Source of the DNA: Chryseobacterium gambrini
Lineage (GTDB): Bacteria; Bacteroidota; Bacteroidia; Flavobacteriales; Weeksellaceae
Assembly (NCBI RefSeq): GCF_900156825.1
Contig: NZ_FTOV01000009.1
Location: 62,001-126,000 of the forward strand
DNA: 64,000 nt
Reading direction: 5' to 3'
Positions 16,476 through 24,687 of this stretch are shown in pieces. The translations under genes and the position numbers were made by a program. Numbering within the stretch: the stretch's first letter is position 1; the number at the start of each line of letters is the position of its first letter. Under the pieces are notes generated by a model, which did no database searches, was not told where the DNA came from, and saw only the letters and a program-made list of their open reading frames with translations.

Positions 16476-18497
16476 ATGAAAAAGACAGTTACAATTGTTA
16501 AAGCATTGATTTTTTCATTTGCTATCGGTATTGCACCGCTTTCTTTGGTAAAGGCTCAGAAAAAAGAACGTACAGAGCTTTCTGTGAAAAATTTTCCTAA
16601 GCGTATTACTACTTCATCAATGGGGAATTTCAGTGCTGATTTCAGCGGGCAGAATATTCCTTCGGATTATCTTATTAATCATTTAGGAGAGTGGCTGGGA
16701 AGTAATGGAGATCATTCTTTTTCACTGGTAAAAACTGCTACGGATGAATTGGGAATTAAACATTCTGTATATCAGCATTATTTTAAAAATACTAAAGTAA
16801 TGGATGATGTTATTTCTGTTCATGAAAAAGATGGAATGGTAACTTTTGTGAATGGTGAGTTTATAAATAGTACAGATTTTAATACCGCGGCACAACTTTC
16901 TGATCAGGAAGTAAAACAGATTATTTCTAATGAAAAAAATACATCTTCTGAAAATCTGACATTCGGAACAGCAGAAAACGTAATTGCAAAAGTGTATGCC
17001 GGTAAAGATGTGAAGCTTTATAACACCACTACTGTAGCTACTTCCTCATTAAAACCTCTTTTCTCTGAGGTGATCTATATTGATAATAATACAAAAAAAA
17101 TTGTAAAAACACTTTCGCAGATTTATCATGCAGATACTCCTTCTGTAAGTACAACATACTACAAAGGCAACCAGTCTATTACAGTAGATTCTTACAATGG
17201 AAGTTACAGACTGCTCGATAATGCAAGAAAAATCCATACGTATGATGCTACCGGTTTTACAGGACAGCTTGGTCTCGATGCAGGGGGAAATCTTGTATTG
17301 GCAGGTTCTACGGAATATACAAACAGTTCTGCGAATTTTACTTCAGCAGCCACAAAAGCTCCGGTAGAAGTTCACTGGGCGATAAAATCTTCTTATGACT
17401 ATTATCTTAATAAATTTAACAGAAATAGTTTTGACGGAAACGGTTCTGCCATCAATAATTATTATAATATGGATTTTTCGAAGCTTAGTTCTTCGTATCC
17501 TGCAGGATATGGCTTTAATGCAACCGCTGTAAAATTGGCAAACGGAATGCAATTTATGGCTTTTGGTAACGGAAACCTTCCTGGTTCTCCCGGAGCAACC
17601 AATACTCTGGCTTCCATTGATGTGGGCGGTCATGAATATTCTCACATGATTATCGATAGAAATGGAACGGGAGGTCTAAATTATCAGTCAGAATCAGGAG
17701 CGTTGAATGAATCTTTTGCAGATATTTTTGGAACAGCGATTGAATTTTACGGAGCTCCAGCTTCTGCTAACTGGACGGTTGGCGAAGGTGTTCTTAATGT
17801 TTCTCCGGGATATATAAGAAGCTTGTCTAATCCTAATTCCGCTAATCCTGCTTTAGGTCAGCAACCCGATACCTACAACGGAACTTATTGGGTGAGTGTG
17901 GTAGGATGTACACCTTCCGGACAGACAAATGATTACTGCGGAGTACATACCAACAGCGGAGTAGGCAACTATTGGTTTTATCTTCTTTCTCAAGGCGGAT
18001 CTGGAACCAATGACTTGGGAACAGCGTTTAATGTTACAGGAATAACACTGGCAAAAGCAGAAAAGATTGCTTACAAAACTTTAACAACTTATCTCACGCC
18101 AAACAGTACTTTTCTGGATGCTTATAATGGAACAAAACAAGCGGCTGCAGACCTATTCGGAGCAAATGCACCCGAAATACAACAGGTTGAAAATGCTTGG
18201 TGTGCAGTGGGGGTAGGTAATTGTCAAACCATTCTTGCCGTGAAAGATACTTCAGAAATTTCAAATGAAATCAGAGTTTATCCAAATCCTGTTAAAAACG
18301 GAGTGTTCACCATTGAAAATACTAAGAATGATGCAACCTTCGAAATTTATGATGTTTCAGGAAAACTTGTAAAACAGGATGAAAAATTAAATAAAGGAAC
18401 CAATAAAATTAATATTTCTGGGTTCCAAAAAGGAATTTACATCATTAAAATTAGTGTAAATGGTACTGCTGTTTCTAAAAAGATAGTAGTAGAATAA
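16476..18497 (+). CDS. Secreted M4-family (thermolysin-like) zinc metalloprotease with T9SS sorting domain
   Basis: A 673-residue exported protease. Residues 1-27 form a signal peptide (ending LSLVKAQ). Residues ~28-210 resemble an FTP/PepSY-type inhibitory propeptide. The catalytic domain holds the zinc motif HEYSH (in VGGHEYSHMIIDR), the third ligand Glu in GALNESFADIFG, and the downstream catalytic His region GVHTNSGVGNYWFYLL. Residues ~600-673 are a type A T9SS C-terminal domain (VYPNPVKNGVF, GKLVKQDEKLNKG, GIYIIKI). It should cross the outer membrane through T9SS and degrade external proteins. It has its own promoter matching that of the preceding sigma gene, and a terminator follows. 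Confidence 0.95.
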   Translation: MKKTVTIVKALIFSFAIGIAPLSLVKAQKKERTELSVKNFPKRITTSSMGNFSADFSGQNIPSDYLINHLGEWLGSNGDHSFSLVKTATDELGIKHSVYQHYFKNTKVMDDVISVHEKDGMVTFVNGEFINSTDFNTAAQLSDQEVKQIISNEKNTSSENLTFGTAENVIAKVYAGKDVKLYNTTTVATSSLKPLFSEVIYIDNNTKKIVKTLSQIYHADTPSVSTTYYKGNQSITVDSYNGSYRLLDNARKIHTYDATGFTGQLGLDAGGNLVLAGSTEYTNSSANFTSAATKAPVEVHWAIKSSYDYYLNKFNRNSFDGNGSAINNYYNMDFSKLSSSYPAGYGFNATAVKLANGMQFMAFGNGNLPGSPGATNTLASIDVGGHEYSHMIIDRNGTGGLNYQSESGALNESFADIFGTAIEFYGAPASANWTVGEGVLNVSPGYIRSLSNPNSANPALGQQPDTYNGTYWVSVVGCTPSGQTNDYCGVHTNSGVGNYWFYLLSQGGSGTNDLGTAFNVTGITLAKAEKIAYKTLTTYLTPNSTFLDAYNGTKQAAADLFGANAPEIQQVENAWCAVGVGNCQTILAVKDTSEISNEIRVYPNPVKNGVFTIENTKNDATFEIYDVSGKLVKQDEKLNKGTNKINISGFQKGIYIIKISVNGTAVSKKIVVE

Positions 18498-18529
18498 GTT
18501 TTCAGCATCAAAAAAAACACAATGAATGC

Positions 18530-18557
18530 CCGGCGGAATATTTCTGCCGGTTTTTTT
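18530..18557 (+). terminator. Terminator after the M4 protease gene
   Basis: Stem CCGGCGGAA / TTCTGCCGG (18530-18538, 18542-18550, one G-T pair), then seven T. Confidence 0.85.
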
Positions 18558-18640
18558 GTTAAAAAAAATCTTTAAATGTTCTATGTTACCCTGCAACTAT
18601 AATTCTACGAAATGTTTAAACAGATTTAAATAAAAAAACT

Positions 18641-18670
18641 GTAACATTTTTATGAAGGGCAAACTAATTC
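18641..18670 (+). promoter_or_regulatory. Candidate ECF sigma promoter, copy 3 (diverged)
   Basis: GTAACA at 18641-18646, 13 bases, then CAAACTAATTC at 18660-18670. It keeps the upstream block, the spacing and an ACTAA core of the sites at 15000 and 16421, and ends 17 bases before the second sigma ATG, the same distance as copy 1. Confidence 0.5.
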
Positions 18671-18686
18671 TATAGAGCGTAAAATT

Positions 18687-19181
18687 ATGACCTCATTAGA
18701 ACACGAATTTTTAAGAGAAATAGAAAAACATAAAGGAATCATTTTTAAGATTTCTAAAATGTACATGGACGAAAAAGAAGACCGCGATGATCTTTTTCAG
18801 GAGATCACCTATCAGGTATGGAAAGCGTATCCCAAATTTAAAGGAGAAAGCGAATTTTCGACCTGGCTGTACAGAATTGCCCTGAATACAGCCATTATTT
18901 TTCTTAAAAACGAAAAAAGAAGGAATTTTATAGGAAATGAAGATTTTTTGGAATATAAAATCATTCAGGAAGAATTTGATCATGAAAAAGAAGAAAAACT
19001 GAATGCCATGTATAAAGCCATTCATCAGTTGAATCCTATTGATAAAGCTTTTATTTTCTATTATCTCGAAGATTTTTCCGGAAAGCAGATTGCTGAACAG
19101 ATGGGGATTTCCGAAGGAAATGTAAGGGTAAAAATGAACCGCGCCAAAAACAAGCTGAAAAGATATCTTAAACGAAAATAA
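18687..19181 (+). CDS. ECF-family RNA polymerase sigma factor (second paralogue)
   Basis: A 164-residue sigma factor closely similar along its whole length to the one at 15046-15549. Region 2 includes DRDDLFQEITYQVWKAY and FSTWLYRIALNTAI; region 4 includes GKQIAEQMGISEGNVRVKM. It is followed 24 bases downstream by a paralogue of the membrane protein at 15560. The two operons appear to be a local duplication separated by the M4 protease. The differing -10-like block in front of this gene suggests that the two sigma factors may have diverged in promoter choice. Confidence 0.93.
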   Translation: MTSLEHEFLREIEKHKGIIFKISKMYMDEKEDRDDLFQEITYQVWKAYPKFKGESEFSTWLYRIALNTAIIFLKNEKRRNFIGNEDFLEYKIIQEEFDHEKEEKLNAMYKAIHQLNPIDKAFIFYYLEDFSGKQIAEQMGISEGNVRVKMNRAKNKLKRYLKRK

Positions 19182-19205
19182 ATAATAACATTTAAATCAG
19201 ACATC

Positions 19206-19802
19206 ATGAATATAGACGACCTTAAAAATACATGGAATGAAGATCATTCTTTTGGAGAAACCCCTGAAATAAGCATCGAACAGAAAAACAGAATTCATCT
19301 TCCGCTGGAAAAAATTCGTAAAAATATGCGGATGGAATTTTGGTCTACCGTGGCAATTTTTGTTTTTGCTTTTGCCTTAATTGCCGTCTGTGCAGGATCT
19401 TTTAAGTTTAAATTTTACATCACGATTCTTATAGGATCCATGGTTTTTGTAACCTTTTTCTTCTACAGTCAGTTTTTTAAGCTGTATAAAAACATGAGCC
19501 AGACGATGATGAAAACGTATGACAGTTTGCAGGATCTTTTGCATCAGTTTAACCTGAATAAGCAATACTATTTGTCTTTTTATCTTGCTTTTGTCCCGTT
19601 TTTAGTCTGCGAACTTATTATCGTTCTGGAGTTTATACCAAGACCGGTTCCTTTATCGGATACACAGATTGCCATCACGTTAATTTCTACCATGATTATC
19701 ACGATGCCTTTGCTGCTTTTATTGGGGAAACTTTGGTTTAATGTGTTCTACGGAAAATATATCAAGCAGATTGAAACGCTTTTCTCTGAACTGAAAAAAT
19801 AA
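19206..19802 (+). CDS. Membrane protein, candidate anti-sigma factor (second paralogue)
   Basis: A 198-residue protein with a hydrophilic N-terminus of about 45 residues (MNIDDLKNTWNEDHSFGETP) and about four membrane helices (~45-65, ~72-90, ~122-140, ~152-178). Compared with the first paralogue (272 residues) it lacks the last cytosolic loop and final helix. Its position after a sigma gene and the conserved N-terminus point to sigma binding, which is not proven. The gene ends at a strong hairpin terminator. Confidence 0.72.
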   Translation: MNIDDLKNTWNEDHSFGETPEISIEQKNRIHLPLEKIRKNMRMEFWSTVAIFVFAFALIAVCAGSFKFKFYITILIGSMVFVTFFFYSQFFKLYKNMSQTMMKTYDSLQDLLHQFNLNKQYYLSFYLAFVPFLVCELIIVLEFIPRPVPLSDTQIAITLISTMIITMPLLLLLGKLWFNVFYGKYIKQIETLFSELKK

Positions 19803-19811
19803 ATTTTGATT

Positions 19812-19840
19812 GGTTTTCGGCGGCGAAGCCGCCGAAAACC
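19812..19840. terminator. Bidirectional terminator between convergent genes
   Basis: Perfect 13-bp stem GGTTTTCGGCGGC / GCCGCCGAAAACC around a GAA loop, between the second sigma operon and a minus-strand gene whose stop codon is 2 bases away. Confidence 0.8.
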
Positions 19841-19841
19841 T

Positions 19842-20405
19842 TTACTGCGTATAATAAGCCGGAAATTCACGCAAAATCGAATACAGATCCCGCCATTCAA
19901 AATAAGCCGGACTTGCCGAACTTACTTCTTCAAAGCCTTGATCTTCAAACAGTTTTTTGGTTCGGGTAACATGGAAATATTGGGAAACAACGATAATGCT
20001 CTTAAAATGTAATTTGGGTTCAAGTTTAAGCGTATTTTCAACGGTCAATCTTGTGTTATCTCCTTTATTGTCAACGATAATTACAGAATCAGGAATTCCT
20101 TTGCTAAGGAGAAACTCTTTCATTTTATCCCCTTCGTAAAATCCTTCCTTTCCCAATCCGCCACTCACGAGAATCTTTTGGATTCTGTGTTGCTGATACA
20201 ACGCAATTCCGGTTTCCAGACGTTTTTCAAGCCTTGTCGATAAAGTCCCGTCTTCATTCACTTTATTTCCCAGAATAACGGCAAGATCGGCACGTTTTCC
20301 CTGATCAGAAAAACCATCAGTGATAATATAAATGGAGTGAATGATAAACCATAAAAACAGAGCAGTAGCTATGATTTTTAAGATTTTTAAAATACTTTTT
20401 GACAT
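19842..20405 (-). CDS. YdcF/SanA/ElyC-family (DUF218) envelope protein
   Basis: A 187-residue protein. Residues ~8-28 form a single N-terminal membrane helix. The DUF218 core follows: ADLAVILGNKVNEDGT, RLETGIALYQQHRIQKILVS, GGLGKEGFYEGDKMKEF, NTRLTVENTLKLEP and SIIVVSQYFHVTRTKKLF. Length and motif order fit the SanA/vancomycin-resistance-type subgroup associated with envelope integrity. It begins 3 bases after the stop of the S41 protease gene, so the two are almost certainly one operon. Confidence 0.9.
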   Translation of the reverse strand: MSKSILKILKIIATALFLWFIIHSIYIITDGFSDQGKRADLAVILGNKVNEDGTLSTRLEKRLETGIALYQQHRIQKILVSGGLGKEGFYEGDKMKEFLLSKGIPDSVIIVDNKGDNTRLTVENTLKLEPKLHFKSIIVVSQYFHVTRTKKLFEDQGFEEVSSASPAYFEWRDLYSILREFPAYYTQ

Positions 20406-20408
20406 CAG

Positions 20409-21944
20409 TTATGGACGTTTTTCTTTTTCAATTTCGTTGATTATCCAATCCAGTTGCGGATCTTTTTTCTCAAGAATATCCTCCATGGTTTCAGAAACTT
20501 TTACATCCGGAACAACACCCTTTTGAGTATCAGTAAACGTAATATTGGGCTGTACCAGAAGAACACCGATGGGCAGATCGATCTTGGAATTAGGCAGCGT
20601 TTGAAAAGAATAAAATCCCGCAACCGTACCGTCATTAGCTCCTCCGGTTTCCTCACCTACAAGAACTGCTTTCTTATCATTTTTAAGCTTTGAGGTTAAA
20701 ATAGAAGAAGCTGAAAAACTCGAGCCATTAATCAGCACAAAAACTTTACCTTTAAAAACATCATTTTTAGGTTTAGATACTTTGTCGGCTCTCGTTTTGT
20801 AATAAAATTTGCCGTCTTTTTTATACGTGCTGAAAGTCTGTCCGAAGAAAAATGCAGGATACATCAATGTTTTGAAAGCATACTGCAAAAAACCGGATTT
20901 TCTGAAATAATTGGTTTTCAGAGGCGACGATTTCGAGATTACCTGTGACGGTTTTATCAGCGTGTACGGCTCAGAACTAAGATAAGAATACAGATTATTA
21001 ATTTCTTCAAGCGAACCTCCGTAATTGTTCCGAATATCAATAATTAAATATTTTGCATCCGCTTTTTTAATCTTTCTGAACGTTTCTTTATAAAACTTCG
21101 AAGAAAAAACACCCGAAAAACTTTTCACCTGAATGTAAGCAATTGTACTGTCCTGATCTAAAAATTTAAAATTCCGGTTATAAGAATTGCTCAAAGCAAC
21201 ATAATCATTTACTTTTTTCTCCTGCGTCCGCTTTTTGTTTTCCTGGTCTTTCTTGAGATCCTCGTCAGATTTTGATTCCCTTGTGAGTTCATAAGTCCTC
21301 TTTTCTCCATGATAAAGCGTTTCCAGAGTTGCGCGGTCTTCGTAGCCTTTTTCCGCAACATAATAATTGAAGAAAACATCTTTCAGGAAATAAGGCTGAA
21401 AAGTCGTGTTGAAACCATCACTGCTGATCAGTTTTTTATACCGTTTAATATATTCAGAAACAGGAACCTTATCAATCAAGAGAATTTCTGTTCCCGGCTT
21501 TATATTTTGGATCGAATCTTTATTTTCGATAATGTAAAGCCTGTCGTTTTTCACATAATATTCAAAACGGCTGAACATTCCTTTTTTCCCTTCCAGTGCT
21601 TTAATTTCTTTTTTGTTAATTCTTTTAGACGGAATTCTCAGCGAAAGATGACCTTCCCTTATTTCGGCAATTACAGGCTGCAATTTAAAATAAAACTGAA
21701 GCGGCGTAAGCGGCTCCTGAATCGTTTGTTTAAGACTGTCAAACTTAAAATCCAGTGTTTCCTTGGTGATGTACCAATACAGATTTGGGTGCGTTTCCTT
21801 CAGTTTAGAATACGCAAAATCAATATCCTCTTTCAGTTTTTCGGGGGAAATACATACTTTCTGCTGCTCATTGTGCTTTTTTACAGACACACAAGAGCAT
21901 AGCGAGACAATTAATACTAATATGAAATAATTTCTGAGGCGCAT
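20409..21944 (-). CDS. S41-family C-terminal processing peptidase, lipoprotein
   Basis: About 511 residues from the ATG at 21942-21944 (MRLRNYFILVLIVSLCSC); an upstream TTG would add five residues and is less likely. Cys18 in the lipobox suggests lipid anchoring. Residues ~255-460 form the tail-specific protease fold: YLIIDIRNNYGGSLEEI (oxyanion region), VFVLINGSSFSASSILTS with the probable nucleophile Ser, and VLVGEETGGANDG. The N-terminal half is a helical domain with no clear PDZ. It probably cleaves periplasmic or surface proteins. First gene of an operon with the DUF218 protein. Confidence 0.88.
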   Translation of the reverse strand: MRLRNYFILVLIVSLCSCVSVKKHNEQQKVCISPEKLKEDIDFAYSKLKETHPNLYWYITKETLDFKFDSLKQTIQEPLTPLQFYFKLQPVIAEIREGHLSLRIPSKRINKKEIKALEGKKGMFSRFEYYVKNDRLYIIENKDSIQNIKPGTEILLIDKVPVSEYIKRYKKLISSDGFNTTFQPYFLKDVFFNYYVAEKGYEDRATLETLYHGEKRTYELTRESKSDEDLKKDQENKKRTQEKKVNDYVALSNSYNRNFKFLDQDSTIAYIQVKSFSGVFSSKFYKETFRKIKKADAKYLIIDIRNNYGGSLEEINNLYSYLSSEPYTLIKPSQVISKSSPLKTNYFRKSGFLQYAFKTLMYPAFFFGQTFSTYKKDGKFYYKTRADKVSKPKNDVFKGKVFVLINGSSFSASSILTSKLKNDKKAVLVGEETGGANDGTVAGFYSFQTLPNSKIDLPIGVLLVQPNITFTDTQKGVVPDVKVSETMEDILEKKDPQLDWIINEIEKEKRP

Positions 21945-22173
21945 TTTCAATTTTACCAATGCTAAAATAATTACTTTACCCCAATGAATTGTTGATGTTT
22001 ACCATAAACAACTAAAATACTTAAAATTTTAACATATTTCAAATTAAATAAAGCATTTTGGACTTCGCCACTTTGTATTATTAAAATGAAGTTGTTTAAA
22101 TTCATTTTAAATTTAACCTCAAAAGGGATGTTAATATGCAAATTATTTTTTAAATTTGTTTAAACTATTTTTT
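21945..22173. other. AT-rich gap without a recognisable gene
   Basis: The first half of the 570-base gap between divergent genes. A small inverted sequence, GTTGATGTTTACCATAAACAAC, breaks down as GTT...AAC arms around 21990-22012. No ORF worth reporting is seen. Confidence 0.4.
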
Positions 22174-22226
22174 GGGAAAACTATTGTTTATCCCGTTCAG
22201 ACAGGCGAAACCCTGTCTGTATTTTT
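22174..22226 (+). terminator. Orphan tandem hairpins with terminator
   Basis: A hairpin GGGAAAAC / GTTTATCCC (22174-22194, one bulge) is followed directly by CAGACAGG / CCTGTCTG (22198-22205, 22212-22219) and TATTTTT. No plus-strand gene precedes it; the upstream gene is on the other strand. It may mark the end of a small RNA. The 290 bases from here to the next gene hold only a family C-like half-site near 22300-22330 and an AT-rich leader. Confidence 0.5.
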
Positions 22227-22518
22227 ATTTTCTTCATAATTGATATTGAATTCTTCCTCTTTTTTCCATTTAAGTATTCAACTTAAAAAACTAAAGTGTT
22301 ACAATCTTTTGCATCTTTTGCGGTAAAAAAGTTTAGACAAGTTTAATAAATGAAACGCAATTGCGAACAAAAAATATTCATAAAAACTCCGAGCAAAAAA
22401 CTTTGCGAATTTGACGTTAAAAACAATTACTAAAAATTATTCAGATAAAAAATAAAGGAATTTCAGTTTTAAATCGTCATAGCTTATAAAGTCATACATT
22501 TGACAATTATTTTAAGAA

Positions 22519-23622
22519 ATGGTTTATACAATTATTGCAGTTGCAGTTGCAGTTTTAGTGGTTTTATTATATTTCGTAATTACAGGACAGGAAGTCTTTG
22601 GTGCGGAAGCAAAAGGAGAGAGGTTAAAAAGAATGCAGCAGTCCGCTCATTACAGAGACGGTCAGTTTCAGAACCTCAGCGAAACCCCCTCTCTTGCAGA
22701 AGGGTATTCCATGCCTAAAGTAATGTTCGATTTCTTTTTTGCTAAAAAAAATCCGCTTTTGAAACCACTGAAGAATATTCCATCCATTCATACAGATTTA
22801 AAAAATCTTCCTAAAAATGAAGATATTTTTGTGTGGTTGGGACATTCTTCGTATTACATTCAGACTGATGGCGTTTCATTTCTTATAGATCCGGTGTTAA
22901 GTTCTTACGGTTCGCCGTTTAAGTTTTTCAACAAAGCCTTTTCCGGAGCTGATATTTTTAAGCCAGAAGGTATTCCGGAGCTTGATTATCTGGTGATTAC
23001 CCACGATCATTACGACCATCTGGATTATCCTACGGTAAAAGCCATTAAAAATAAAGTAAAAAAGGTCATTTTACCATTGGGAGTTGGCGCACATCTGGAA
23101 AGATGGGGATATCAACCGGAACAGTTAATAGAAGAAGAGTGGGGAAGTGAAGTTGTTTTAAAAAATAATATCAAAATAATTTATACCCCTGCAAGACATT
23201 TTTCAGGAAGAAAAGTAAAACGAAATGTCACACTCTGGACTTCCTATGTTCTGGAAACTCCAACAAAGAAACTGTTTTTAGGCGGAGACAGCGGCTACGA
23301 TACCCATTTCAAAATGATCGGTGAAAAATACGGACCTTTCGATTATGCATTTATGGAGAACGGACAGTATAATGAAGCATGGAAATACATTCATGCGTTG
23401 CCGGAAGACGTTATTCAGGCAAGTATCGAGGTAAAAGCAAAAAATATCATTCCGGTGCATTCGTCCAAATTCGCATTGGCACTCCACGCTTGGAACGAAC
23501 CGCTGGAAAAAGTAACGAAGCTCGGAAAAGATAAAAATCTTAATATTTTAACACCCATGATCGGCGAACCTGTTGATCTGAATGCTTCAGATAATAAGTT
23601 CAGAGTCTGGTGGAAAGACTAA
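22519..23622 (+). CDS. MBL-fold metal-dependent hydrolase (UlaG/NAPE-PLD-like)
   Basis: A 367-residue protein with an N-terminal membrane helix (MVYTIIAVAVAVLVVLLYFV). The metallo-beta-lactamase fold begins at ~95 (IFVWLGHSSYYIQTDGVSFL). Metal ligands are in THDHYDHLD (HxHxDH), in PARHFSGR and LGGDSGYD, and in the late His of IPVHSSKFAL. The order matches the NAPE-PLD/RomA/UlaG group. Its substrate (phospholipid or cyclic phosphate ester) is unknown. A TACATTTG box at 22495-22502 fits a Bacteroidota -7 element. The stop is 1 base from the stop of the convergent GNAT gene. Confidence 0.88.
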   Translation: MVYTIIAVAVAVLVVLLYFVITGQEVFGAEAKGERLKRMQQSAHYRDGQFQNLSETPSLAEGYSMPKVMFDFFFAKKNPLLKPLKNIPSIHTDLKNLPKNEDIFVWLGHSSYYIQTDGVSFLIDPVLSSYGSPFKFFNKAFSGADIFKPEGIPELDYLVITHDHYDHLDYPTVKAIKNKVKKVILPLGVGAHLERWGYQPEQLIEEEWGSEVVLKNNIKIIYTPARHFSGRKVKRNVTLWTSYVLETPTKKLFLGGDSGYDTHFKMIGEKYGPFDYAFMENGQYNEAWKYIHALPEDVIQASIEVKAKNIIPVHSSKFALALHAWNEPLEKVTKLGKDKNLNILTPMIGEPVDLNASDNKFRVWWKD

Positions 23623-23623
23623 T

Positions 23624-23911
23624 TTACGCGTGCCAAATGTCTTTGTAACGGGCAGGATGATTTTCAAACTGCTGTCTTACAAAATCACATTCAGGATCTA
23701 CCAGAAGATCTTTTTCTTCGGCATAGCGAACAAGTTCGTCAAGAAGCATTTTGGCATAACCATTCCCCTCATGCTCCTCTTCAAGTTTGGTGTAGTAGAC
23801 AATTAAAAGTCTGCCGTCGATCTCAATGGACATATAGCCCGACTTTTTTCCGTCAATAAGTATCTGCAATTCATCCTGATACGGAGATACTTCAAATTTT
23901 ATATTTTCCAT
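23624..23911 (-). CDS. Small GNAT-type N-acetyltransferase (YjdJ-like)
   Basis: A 95-residue protein of the short GNAT subgroup. The acetyl-CoA loop is in EGNGYAKMLLDELVRYAEEK (Gln/Gly-x-x-Gly/Ala type), followed by DPECDFVRQQFENHP and YKDIW, the conserved C-terminal pattern of these minimal acetyltransferases. The acetyl acceptor is unknown. Single gene, converging on the MBL-fold gene. Confidence 0.88.
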   Translation of the reverse strand: MENIKFEVSPYQDELQILIDGKKSGYMSIEIDGRLLIVYYTKLEEEHEGNGYAKMLLDELVRYAEEKDLLVDPECDFVRQQFENHPARYKDIWHA

Positions 23912-24158
23912 ACAATTGAGATTTTTCGGTGATTGAAAAAGATTGGAGAACTTTTCTCCTTTTAAAATTACAAATTAAAACTGAAATCTGCGAAAATTTT
24001 AAGAATTTTTAAAACCGTTAAGAAAAATTTATGAATAGATTATAAATGTAAGGAAATCAATGATTTATATATGGTTTGATGATCTTTAAAAATGATTAAA
24101 AATATTTTGGCATTCAAATTGAAAATTTCTGTACAGTAGAATTTAAATTGAATGAAAG

Positions 24159-24470
24159 ATGAAAAAGTTAATCATAACAATAATGTTGGTAGGAACTTTT
24201 GGTTTATCCTACGCACAGACAGATTATTACAACGATTACAGAAGAAGCATTACCGATGTTAACTGGCAGAGTGTAATTTCAGATCTGGTGCTTTCAACAA
24301 CACAGGCAAACCAGATTTATGCACTGAACGACCGTTACAGAGATTATGATTCCTGGAACAGCGTATATGATAATAATCCTGATCGATGGAGAAATGACCG
24401 TTATGTAGAGTTGGAAAGGATTTTAGGAAGGGATAAATATGCTAAGTTTATAAAGGACAAAATCCTGTAG
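24159..24470 (+). CDS. Small exported protein, C-terminus probably altered by a frameshift
   Basis: The open frame encodes 103 residues with a signal peptide MKKLIITIMLVGTFGLSYAQ, then a Tyr/Asp/Arg-rich body (DYYNDYRRSITDVNWQSV, YVELERILGRDKYAKF). It ends IKDKIL. Another frame running alongside reads YKGQNPVAVYNRNKNNDKRY, then KHMDKKAKVYRHKHGKGHH to a stop at 24566-24568, composition that fits a natural basic tail. A small deletion near 24445-24455 probably moved the frame. A terminator at 24601 suits the longer version. No function recognised. Confidence 0.75.
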   Translation: MKKLIITIMLVGTFGLSYAQTDYYNDYRRSITDVNWQSVISDLVLSTTQANQIYALNDRYRDYDSWNSVYDNNPDRWRNDRYVELERILGRDKYAKFIKDKIL

Positions 24471-24600
24471 CAGTTTACAATAGGAATAAAAATAATGACA
24501 AACGCTATAAACACATGGATAAAAAAGCCAAAGTTTACAGGCACAAACACGGAAAAGGTCATCATTAAAACCAATTAATCAATTATATTTAATCTTAAAT

Positions 24601-24627
24601 GGCTGGTCGAAAGATCAGTCGTTTTTA
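24601..24627 (+). terminator. Terminator after the small exported-protein gene
   Basis: Stem GGCTGGTC / GATCAGTC with a GAAA loop (24601-24620), then GTTTTT. Confidence 0.75.
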
Positions 24628-24663
24628 TTTTATCTATGATGATTATTTCATGATTAGATTTAT

Positions 24664-24680
24664 GTTTGAATTTTATAATT
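24664..24680 (+). promoter_or_regulatory. Candidate regulator box before the AraC gene
   Basis: GTTTGAATTTTATAATT, an exact 17-base match to 25576-25592, which lies between the araC-like gene and the aldo/keto reductase gene. It overlaps a TAATTTTG -7-like box, so it may be an autoregulatory site. Confidence 0.4.
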
Positions 24681-24687
24681 TTGAAGC

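Noticed and set aside
20454..21902. Plus-strand ORFs opposite the S41 protease gene (20454-20693, 21309-21902)
   Set aside because: The S41 motifs on the minus strand are unmistakable; the antisense frames lack domains and good starts.
22130..22160. Very short reading frame beginning ATGCAAATT
   Set aside because: Only five codons before a stop; no evidence for a leader peptide.
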